DNA of 5,247 nt, taken from contig WLOZ01000172.1 in NCBI GenBank assembly GCA_009699025.1, positions 1-5,247 of the forward strand, read 5' to 3'. Each line of letters begins with the position of its first letter. The stretch's first letter is position 1. A model generated the notes under the pieces. That model was not told where the DNA came from, searched no databases, and was given only the letters and a program-made list of their open reading frames with translations. This DNA comes from Actinomycetota bacterium (lineage in GTDB: Bacteria > Actinomycetota > Actinomycetes > S36-B12 > CAIYMF01). Positions 1 through 5,247 of the stretch are shown piece by piece. The position numbers and the translations under genes were made by a program.

Positions 1-826
1 ACAGGTCAAGCCAGTGTTCGTCACGCCCCTCGAGCGGTGCCGACGCTAGCGCGATGGCAATCAGTTGGCTGCCCTCGTCTTGCACCCCGGCCCGGCTGCG
101 ACGCACGGCAGGGATGTCTGACGGGCTCCCGTGATCCAGCCGCACAGCGTAGGGCGACCAGCGACCCGGCTGCGCCCCCTCGACCTCGAGCAGCTCATCA
201 ACCTCACACAGTCCGGGCCGGGCCACAAGAGTCACTCCAGGCGACTCGTTGTCGATGGCAAGCAGTTCAACTATCTCGTCTGCATTCGCCCCTGAGTCCT
301 GCAACGCCTCCCTGAGCGCATTGACGACCCAGAGTGGGTGTGACCAGCGGCGGGCCAGACGCGCCGACTCGTCGACTACTCCGTCGACGATGACAACCCC
401 CCACTCGTCGAGCGAGCGCGCACCGACCTTCCGGAGAACGGCGTTGACGAGCTTAGAAGCGCCCTCACCACGCACTTCGCGGGTGAGCTGGACTGATTCG
501 GACACCGCGGCGTGGATCGGAACACGCATGAAGAGGATCTGAGCCACACCGAGGCGAAGCAGATCATGGACCTGAGGGTCGAGTCGGTCGAGAGGACGGT
601 CAACACAACGCTCGAGCACCGGGTCGATGAATCCTCGCCAGCGCAGCGTGGTGAAGGCCAGTTCCGTGGTGAACGCGGCGTCGCGACCCGAGAGCCCGTA
701 CGTGGCCAAAATAGTGGGAAGGGTGAGATTCGCGTAGGCGTCGTCGGCCCCCACCGCATGCAGGAGGTCGTACGCAGCACGACGGGGTCTGTCGACGCGC
801 AGGACAACCGGAACGTGGCTGCTCAT
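1..826 (-). CDS. rsmB: 16S rRNA (cytosine-967-C5)-methyltransferase RsmB, N-terminal part (runs off left edge)
   Basis: RsmB (Fmu/Sun) methylates C5 of a 16S rRNA cytosine (C967 in E. coli) using SAM. The frame opens with ATG at 826 and runs without a stop to base 1, giving 275 codons. Residues about 15-135 form the NusB-like RNA-binding domain typical of RsmB, including AAVSESVQL (106-114) and KLVNAVLRKV (125-134). Residues 246-256 read RAGVQDEGSQL, the family motif that leads into the Rossmann methyltransferase domain. The visible part ends at HWLDL (271-275), just where the SAM-binding motif (usually DLCAGPGGK) should begin. That motif and the two catalytic cysteines therefore lie outside the window, and catalytic competence cannot be judged. 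The start is supported by a GAGAGG ribosome binding site five bases upstream and by the ATGA overlap with the fmt stop. The family is usually about 430-480 residues, so roughly 40% is missing. Family assignment is secure; the exact target base is inferred from the family. Confidence 0.95.
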   Translation of the reverse strand, partial: MSSHVPVVLRVDRPRRAAYDLLHAVGADDAYANLTLPTILATYGLSGRDAAFTTELAFTTLRWRGFIDPVLERCVDRPLDRLDPQVHDLLRLGVAQILFMRVPIHAAVSESVQLTREVRGEGASKLVNAVLRKVGARSLDEWGVVIVDGVVDESARLARRWSHPLWVVNALREALQDSGANADEIVELLAIDNESPGVTLVARPGLCEVDELLEVEGAQPGRWSPYAVRLDHGSPSDIPAVRRSRAGVQDEGSQLIAIALASAPLEGRDEHWLDL

Positions 827-1749
827 GTGAGCCTCTCGTCAGGCATGAGCCGAGCGCCTCGCGCCCAGTCGACTGCCGGCATCGAACGCTTTGAAGCGGG
901 CCGCACCTCGCCGAGCCTCACCGCATGGCTGCCAGTGCCTACTCGCACCCCCGCCTTGTCAACGGCCATCTCGCCCGGCTCAAGTGTGGTGTCATCCCTC
1001 ACCAGCGTGATCGGGCCCAGACCGATGCGCTCCTCGTGCACTGTCGTCCACGCGCCCGGTTGCGGGGTCGCCGCACGGACGAGCCGGTCGATGGCGAGCG
1101 CGGGCGACCGCCAGTCGACACGCACGTCAGCAGGCGACAACTTGGGCGCAAAGGAGACTCCGTCGAGCGGCTGGGGCGCAGGAACTACTACGCCGGCCTC
1201 GATCGCGTCGAGGGTGCGCACCATCAGCTCGGCCCCACTCGTCGCGAGCCGAGCCAGCAGGGCGCCACTCGTATCGGTGGGTCTCATCGCCTCGGTGACA
1301 ACCCCCAGCGTCTCTCCGGTGTCGAGGCCCTCGTCGAGCACGAACGTGGTCGCTCCAGTGACGTCATCCCCCGCCATGATCGCCCGCTGCACGGGCGCTG
1401 CCCCACGCCAGGCTGGCAGCAGGGAGAAGTGGAGGTTGATCCAGCCGTTGCGCACCAGAGCGAGCGTCGCCGGGGGAATCAACCCCCCGTACGCAACGAT
1501 GGGCGCCGCATCAACTGCCAGTTCCGTCAGCGCAGCAAGGAAGTCCGCATCCCCGGGCCGCCTAGGCTGCAGCAGGGGAAGGCCGAGTTCCGTCGCCCGG
1601 GCAGCCACCTCGCTGCAGGCCATGTGCTTGCCGCGCCCGGCCGGCGCATCAGGTCGGGTCAACACCGCCACCACCTCATGCCGCGAGGACATGAGGGCGT
1701 TCAGCGTGGGAACAGCCACGGCGGGCGTGCCCGCGAAGAGGAGCCTCAC
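823..1749 (-). CDS. fmt: Methionyl-tRNA formyltransferase
   Basis: Fmt transfers a formyl group from 10-formyltetrahydrofolate to the amino group of initiator Met-tRNA in the cytoplasm, marking it for translation initiation. The protein is complete at 308 residues (E. coli 315). It starts MRLLFAGTP, the usual first strand of the Rossmann-like domain. The signature around SLLP is present (NLHFSLLPAWRGAAP, 105-119). The catalytic triad is visible as N105, H107 and D143 (in DEGLDTG, 139-145), matching Asn108/His110/Asp146 of E. coli by motif. The C-terminal, tRNA-binding OB-like domain follows from about residue 205. The GTG start at 1749 lies six bases after the def stop, and no strong Shine-Dalgarno is visible (only GCGGTAA directly before GTG), so coupling to def translation is likely. 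Its TGA overlaps the rsmB ATG. def-fmt-rsmB is a widely conserved order, also found in E. coli. No defects seen. Confidence 0.97.
   Translation of the reverse strand: MRLLFAGTPAVAVPTLNALMSSRHEVVAVLTRPDAPAGRGKHMACSEVAARATELGLPLLQPRRPGDADFLAALTELAVDAAPIVAYGGLIPPATLALVRNGWINLHFSLLPAWRGAAPVQRAIMAGDDVTGATTFVLDEGLDTGETLGVVTEAMRPTDTSGALLARLATSGAELMVRTLDAIEAGVVVPAPQPLDGVSFAPKLSPADVRVDWRSPALAIDRLVRAATPQPGAWTTVHEERIGLGPITLVRDDTTLEPGEMAVDKAGVRVGTGSHAVRLGEVRPASKRSMPAVDWARGARLMPDERLT
832..837 (-). promoter_or_regulatory. Ribosome binding site of rsmB, inside the end of fmt
   Basis: On the minus strand the bases read GAGAGG, followed by a five-base spacer (CTCAC) and the ATG at 826. This is the clearest Shine-Dalgarno sequence in the window and fixes the rsmB start. 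It sits within the last codons of fmt, so ribosomes finishing fmt pass over it. This favours coupled translation or re-initiation at the ATGA overlap. Confidence 0.75.
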
Positions 1750-1755
1750 TTACCG

Positions 1756-2301
1756 CTAAAGCCACAGGCTAGAGACTCGGTGCGGAGACATCCGCACCTC
1801 AGGTGACTGGAAGCCAAACCACTCGGCCTCACGGATCTCCTTCATCGCCAGTTTGCGAGTCTCAACATCGAGTCGATCGACGAAGAGGATGCCGTCGAGG
1901 TGATCGGTCTCGTGCTGCACAACGCGTGACAGAAGCTCAGAGCCCTCGACCACGACAGGCTCGCCGTGCATGTTCATTCCGGTGGCCACCACACTCATTG
2001 CCCGGCGTGTCTCCCATGACAGTCCGGGGATCGACAGGCACCCCTCCTCCCCCTCATGGATGTCCTCGGAGAGCTCGAGTGACGGGTTCACGAGGTAGCC
2101 GACCTCGTCGTCGACCCAGTACGAGAACACCCTCAGAGACACGCCAATCTGCGGGGCCGCAAGACCACTGCCGGGCGCGTCGAACATGGTGTCGATGAGG
2201 TCCTTAACCAGCAGGCGCAACTGCTTGTCGAAATCGACCACCGTGGCGGCGGGAGTGGTGAGGACGGGGTCTCCGAAGAGCCGCACCGGCTTGATCGACA
2301 T
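1756..2301 (-). CDS. def: Peptide deformylase
   Basis: Def is a metal-dependent (usually Fe2+) hydrolase that removes the N-formyl group from nascent proteins at the ribosome exit, undoing the modification made by Fmt. The protein is 181 residues and complete. All three family motifs are intact: GSGLAAPQ (44-51), EGCLS (86-90) and HETDH (130-134). The metal ligands are C88, H130 and H134, with E131 as the catalytic acid/base. EGCLSIPG with HExDH marks a true deformylase rather than an inactive paralogue. The tail (about 160-181, containing WFGF and SPH) resembles the short C-terminal extension common in actinobacterial Def. The ATG at 2301 is chosen because it gives the standard MSIKPVRLFGDPVL start and because an in-frame TAG lies 15 bases upstream. 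The Shine-Dalgarno is weak (TAGG about eight bases upstream). It lies 23 bases after priA and 6 before fmt. Many actinobacteria carry a second def; whether this genome does cannot be seen. Confidence 0.97.
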   Translation of the reverse strand: MSIKPVRLFGDPVLTTPAATVVDFDKQLRLLVKDLIDTMFDAPGSGLAAPQIGVSLRVFSYWVDDEVGYLVNPSLELSEDIHEGEEGCLSIPGLSWETRRAMSVVATGMNMHGEPVVVEGSELLSRVVQHETDHLDGILFVDRLDVETRKLAMKEIREAEWFGFQSPEVRMSPHRVSSLWL

Positions 2302-2324
2302 GAAATGAGCCTACATCGGCGACC
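2302..2324 (-). other. priA-def intergenic spacer
   Basis: This 23-base gap is too short for a typical promoter plus terminator. Read on the minus strand it contains an ATG directly followed by TAG, in frame with def, so that ATG cannot start def. Only a weak TAGG Shine-Dalgarno candidate is visible. The spacing supports co-transcription of priA and def. Confidence 0.5.
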
Positions 2325-4391
2325 TCAGCCGATGGCCACTGGATCGAATCGAACTGTCACGGGACCCCCTGTCTTGGACGCGCTGCGCACACTGGAGGTG
2401 ACCTTGCACGCTGCGGCAAGCACGGCGCCCTCGTCATGCGTGGCGCTGATCAGGGCGCGCGAGCGAACCTCCCCCCGAATGTCGATGGGGACCGGGCCCA
2501 GCACCTTGCCGCTGGGAGGCAGTTCGAGATTGTCCAGGAACGACTGGACGTCATGCGGAGCTCCGGAAACCTCCACCACCCGCCACGGCGGAGGCAGCCG
2601 AAGAGTGACGCGCTCCTGCCACTCGCGCTCGGCGAAGCCAGCTGGGTCCCAGCGCACGAGCGCCTGAACCGCCGGGATTGCAGCATCGGCCATGATCACC
2701 ACTCGACCTCCCTCGGCTGAAGGGCGGACCAGCGACGCCGCATTGACCCAGCGACGCAGCGCCTCCTCGTCGGAGCGCAGGTCAACTCTGTCGAGCAGCG
2801 CCCTGGCATCGAGTAGCAGAGCCGCGGCATAGCCACCCAGCGCCACGGGCTCGGCGCCCGGGGTGCACACCACCAGGGCAGGGCGCTCGGACACCACCTC
2901 AACCACCCCATCGCGACCCGAGGTGATCACGGGGACGAGCGGAAAGGCCCGGCCCAGCTCTTCGGCGGTGCGTCCCGCTCCGACGGTGACCGCCCTCAGG
3001 GTGCGGCCTCCACACTCGGCACAGGCGTGATCTGCGCCGAGGCGCCCGCACCATCGGCAGCTGGGCACCGCATGGCCACTGGTGGCCTGAAGTGGCCCCG
3101 TGCACTCGGCGCAGCGGGCAAGCGCACGGCATCGCTGGCAGGCGAGCGCAGGCACGTAGCCTCGACGAGGCACCTGTACCAGCACCGGCCCCGACTCCAA
3201 GGCCTTCCTGGCGGTGGTGAACGCGCGATGGGGCAACCGGGCAGACTGCGCTGCAGGGTCACGGGCGAGATCCGACTCGTCAGTGCCTGTCACCCTCGGC
3301 GCCGCGAGCCGCACCATCGCCCGGGGGGCGGCCACCTCACGGGCCCAGCCCGCCTGCAACGCTTGCGCGGCCTCGACGCTGCGGGAGTGAGCGCCCAGCA
3401 CCAGTGCGGCTCCCGACTCGGAGGCCCGCAACGCCAGCACCTCACGGGCATGCCAGTACGGGGCATGCAGATCGGAGTGCAGGTCGTCGCCGTCGTCCCA
3501 GATCACTGCAAGCCCGAGGTCGCGTACGGGCGCGAACGCGGCGGCTCTGGTGCCGACCACCACCAACGCCCCTCCCACTAGAACCCTCATGAAGGCTCGA
3601 TAGCGGGCGGCCGGACCGAGATCGGCCGTGAGCCTGACGACCCGAACGTCTCCCAGCACCTCGACGAGCGCCTTCGAGAACCGCTCGACATCGCGCGCGT
3701 CGGGCACCACCACCACGCTGCCAAGCCCCGCTGCACAGGTCGCAACGACGAGTTCGGCGACTCGAACCGGTACGTCATCGGAAGGAAGCGCGGTCCAGAC
3801 GGCCCGTGGCCGAGGTGACTCAACCCCCGGCACACTGAGTCGCGCGAGAAGCGCCTCACCGCCCGTGTAGCGGGCCCAACCCGCCACTGCCACCACCGGA
3901 CCAAGTGGGCTCCTTTCCTCCTCCGACACCACCCGCCCCACGAACCGCCCCACGAACTCGGCCTCAACGCGTGCGTGCCGAGGAGGCACAGCGGCGCGTG
4001 CAACATCCATGAACGTTCCCGCATAGCGGTCTGCCACAGCTCGTACGAGCCACTCCGTGTGGTCGGTGAGCACGGGCAGGTCACTCACGACACGACTGAG
4101 GGGGGTGAGCCGCCCGGCATGCTCGCTCGACGCGACTCGTTCAAGAACCAGCCCGCCGACCTCCTTGCCCGCGAAGCGAACCCGAACGCGCACGCCCGCG
4201 CTGACGTGGTCGTGCTGCGCCTTCGTCACCAGGTAGTCGAATGGCCGATCAAGGTGCGGCAGGGGACTGTCGACGATGACGCGCGCGACCGGGCTTGTCG
4301 GCGCCGCCTCTACCCCAGACTTGGTGCGCACAGTTCGGCCAACCTCGTCAATGAGCGCCAGCTCAGCCTGGGCATGCTCGGCGGCTGTCAC
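2325..4391 (-). CDS. priA: Probable replication restart protein PriA, actinobacterial type without helicase motifs
   Basis: PriA recognises stalled forks and starts primosome reassembly. This complete 688-residue protein keeps the family layout: 3'-DNA-binding domain (about 35-140, with LPHLDRPFDYLV at 44-55), a degenerate helicase core, a zinc-binding insert and a C-terminal domain (about 600-688). Eight cysteines in four CxxC pairs (418/421, 427/430, 445/448, 457/460) should bind two zinc ions. The core is aligned by VVVGTRAAAFAPVRDLGL (277-294), the GTRSALFxP region of true PriA. No Walker A GxxGSGKT is found near 195-215, DEEH is replaced by WDDGDD (298-303), and the motif V and VI regions (about 509-520 and 545-565) lack their usual residues. 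This loss is known in actinobacterial PriA, so a structural or DNA-binding role is likelier than helicase activity. The chosen start is GTG at 4391. It has no clear Shine-Dalgarno. GTG at 4331 (residue 21), with GAGG eleven bases upstream, is an alternative because conservation begins near residue 33. Confidence 0.93.
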   Translation of the reverse strand: MTAAEHAQAELALIDEVGRTVRTKSGVEAAPTSPVARVIVDSPLPHLDRPFDYLVTKAQHDHVSAGVRVRVRFAGKEVGGLVLERVASSEHAGRLTPLSRVVSDLPVLTDHTEWLVRAVADRYAGTFMDVARAAVPPRHARVEAEFVGRFVGRVVSEEERSPLGPVVAVAGWARYTGGEALLARLSVPGVESPRPRAVWTALPSDDVPVRVAELVVATCAAGLGSVVVVPDARDVERFSKALVEVLGDVRVVRLTADLGPAARYRAFMRVLVGGALVVVGTRAAAFAPVRDLGLAVIWDDGDDLHSDLHAPYWHAREVLALRASESGAALVLGAHSRSVEAAQALQAGWAREVAAPRAMVRLAAPRVTGTDESDLARDPAAQSARLPHRAFTTARKALESGPVLVQVPRRGYVPALACQRCRALARCAECTGPLQATSGHAVPSCRWCGRLGADHACAECGGRTLRAVTVGAGRTAEELGRAFPLVPVITSGRDGVVEVVSERPALVVCTPGAEPVALGGYAAALLLDARALLDRVDLRSDEEALRRWVNAASLVRPSAEGGRVVIMADAAIPAVQALVRWDPAGFAEREWQERVTLRLPPPWRVVEVSGAPHDVQSFLDNLELPPSGKVLGPVPIDIRGEVRSRALISATHDEGAVLAAACKVTSSVRSASKTGGPVTVRFDPVAIG
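3012..3140 (-). other. PriA zinc-binding region (four CxxC pairs)
   Basis: Codons 418-460 of priA hold CQRC, CAEC, CRWC and CAEC, with spacing matching the two zinc-binding motifs that interrupt the second helicase lobe of PriA. In E. coli this region contacts primosome partners and is needed for assembly on DNA. All eight ligands are retained although the surrounding ATPase motifs have been lost, which suggests that the scaffolding function is still under selection. Confidence 0.85.
3933..3956 (-). repeat. Perfect 12-base tandem duplication inside priA
   Basis: Bases 3933-3944 and 3945-3956 are identical (CCGCCCCACGAA on the plus strand). In priA this encodes FVGRFVGR at residues 146-153, between the 3'-DNA-binding domain and the degenerate helicase core. 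The frame is kept. It looks like a recent slippage duplication in a linker. A function is not implied. Confidence 0.85.
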
Positions 4392-4455
4392 GCGTCGTTT
4401 CTATCGGATGCGTCTGACGTTGCCGAGGCCAGCAGGTGATTCCGACCCACGCTGA
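4392..4455. other. metK-priA intergenic region
   Basis: This 64-base gap separates the metK stop from the priA GTG. No stem-loop followed by a T run is present on the minus strand, so an intrinsic terminator is not supported. A loose -10-like string (GATAGAAA, about 12 bases before the GTG) exists but has no convincing -35 partner. Both read-through from metK and a weak priA promoter remain possible. It is the longest non-coding stretch in the window. Confidence 0.4.
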
Positions 4456-5247
4456 TCAGGCTGACACTGCCGCCTTCAGCGCCTCGGCGCGATCGATGCG
4501 CTCCCAGGTGAAGTCGGGCAACTCGCGCCCAAAGTGGCCGTAGGCGGCCGTGGGGCGGTAAATCGGTCGCAGCAGGTCGAGGTCGCGAATGATGGCGGCG
4601 GGCCGTAGGTCGAACACCTCAAGCACGGCTGTCTGGATGTCGGAGTCGGGAGCGACTCCGGTTCCGAAGGTCTCGACGAACACCCCCACCGGTTGCGCCT
4701 TGCCGATGGCATAGGCCACCTGCACTTCGCACCGTCGCGCGAGGCCCGCGGCCACCACGTTCTTGGCCACCCAACGCATGGCATAGGCAGCGGAGCGGTC
4801 GACCTTCGAGGGGTCCTTGCCGCTGAAGGCACCACCGCCATGCCTGGCCATGCCGCCATAGGTGTCGACGATGATCTTTCGGCCGGTGAGCCCGGCGTCG
4901 CCCATCGGCCCGCCGACCTCGAACCGACCCGTCGGGTTCACGAGCAGTCGGTAGTCACTGGTGTCGAGGTCGAGCCCGGCGAGCACGTGCTCGACCACGT
5001 GCTTGCGCACATCTGGGATGAGCTGGTTGTCGAGCGATACGTCGGCGGAGTGCTGACTCGACACCACCACGGTGTCGAGGCGCACAGCACGGTCACCCTC
5101 GTACTCGATGGTCACCTGGGTCTTGCCGTCAGGCCTGAGGTATCCGAGAGTTCCATCCTTACGAACGGCCGTCAGTCGCTCGGCTAGTCGGTGGGCCAAG
5201 GTGATGGGAAGCGGCGAGAGCGTCGCCGTGTCGTCGCAGGCATAGCC
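4456..5247 (-). CDS. metK: S-adenosylmethionine synthetase (methionine adenosyltransferase), C-terminal part (start beyond right edge)
   Basis: MetK makes S-adenosylmethionine from methionine and ATP, releasing phosphate and pyrophosphate; it works in the cytoplasm as a tetramer in most bacteria. The frame is open from base 5247 to the TGA at 4456, giving 263 residues of a protein usually near 390-400, so about 120-135 N-terminal residues are outside. The fragment begins GYACDDT, which in the family directly follows the first signature (GAGDQG, not in the window). The second signature GGGAFSGKD, the P-loop-like phosphate-binding motif, is present (fragment residues 137-145, bases 4839-4813) with the flanking DTYGGMARH and [10 protein letters not shown]. 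The C-terminal region contains [18 protein letters not shown], the usual end of the family. A TTG at 5199 is internal, not the start, because conserved MetK sequence continues upstream of it. Its product is the methyl donor for RsmB, but SAM has many other users, so the neighbourhood is probably positional conservation. Confidence 0.97.
   Translation of the reverse strand, partial: GYACDDTATLSPLPITLAHRLAERLTAVRKDGTLGYLRPDGKTQVTIEYEGDRAVRLDTVVVSSQHSADVSLDNQLIPDVRKHVVEHVLAGLDLDTSDYRLLVNPTGRFEVGGPMGDAGLTGRKIIVDTYGGMARHGGGAFSGKDPSKVDRSAAYAMRWVAKNVVAAGLARRCEVQVAYAIGKAQPVGVFVETFGTGVAPDSDIQTAVLEVFDLRPAAIIRDLDLLRPIYRPTAAYGHFGRELPDFTWERIDRAEALKAAVSA

Noticed and set aside
376..807. Minus-strand open frame of 143 codons
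   Set aside because: It is out of frame with the rsmB frame that begins at 826 and covers the same bases. The rsmB frame carries the recognisable NusB-like and methyltransferase sequence; this one is Ser/Arg-rich with no motif.
512..1759. Long plus-strand open frame of 415 codons opposite fmt
   Set aside because: It lies antisense to fmt and the start of rsmB, whose motifs are intact. Its product is rich in Ser, Arg, Ala and Thr with no recognisable domain. Such frames are common opposite high-GC genes because antisense stop codons are rare.
925..1806. Second plus-strand open frame of 293 codons opposite fmt
   Set aside because: It overlaps both fmt and the other antisense frame, is Arg/Gly/His-rich and shows no domain; a base-composition shadow.
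3027..3581. Plus-strand open frame of 184 codons opposite priA
   Set aside because: It is antisense to the priA zinc-binding and core region, with low-complexity Arg/Gly/His composition and no domain.
4452..4459. Palindrome CTGATCAG across the metK stop codon, considered as a terminator or operator
   Set aside because: Eight bases without a loop cannot form a stable hairpin, no T run follows, and a palindrome of this size is expected by chance.
5197..5199. TTG as a possible metK start
   Set aside because: The same frame continues upstream to the window edge with conserved MetK sequence (GYACDDT...PLPIT), so the TTG is an internal leucine codon.
1..5247. Mobile elements, CRISPR arrays, tRNA/rRNA genes, defence or biosynthetic systems
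   Set aside because: The window is filled end to end by five intact or edge-cut housekeeping genes. I saw no transposase, spaced repeats, attachment-site-like duplications or structured RNA signatures.

Overview
This is a high-GC window from an actinobacterium. All five genes read leftward on the minus strand in the order metK, priA, def, fmt, rsmB. The strongest taxonomic clue is PriA, which is of the actinobacterial type: it keeps its cysteine pairs but lacks recognisable helicase motifs. GTG start codons, strong G/C bias at third codon positions and the metK-priA-(def)-fmt-rsmB order fit Actinobacteria. A narrower placement, for example near Propionibacteriaceae, would be a guess.

Region by region, in the direction of transcription: 5247-4456 is the C-terminal two thirds of S-adenosylmethionine synthetase (metK), whose start lies past the right edge. 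4455-4392 is a 64-base gap with no clear terminator or promoter. 4391-2325 is a complete priA. A 23-base gap follows. 2301-1756 is a complete peptide deformylase gene (def). After six bases comes a complete methionyl-tRNA formyltransferase gene (fmt, 1749-823). Its stop codon overlaps the start of rsmB (ATGA, 826-823). rsmB then runs off the left edge just before its SAM-binding motif. There is no other gene and no non-coding stretch longer than 64 bases.

The genes are housekeeping. Fmt formylates the initiator methionyl-tRNA, and Def removes that formyl group from new proteins. RsmB methylates 16S rRNA with SAM, the product of MetK. PriA belongs to replication restart. The close spacing from priA to rsmB suggests one transcript, possibly read through from metK.

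I found no mobile element, CRISPR array, RNA gene or evidence of a new system. The observations worth a second look are modest: the motif-less PriA, a perfect 12-base tandem duplication inside priA, and the translational arrangement of def, fmt and rsmB.
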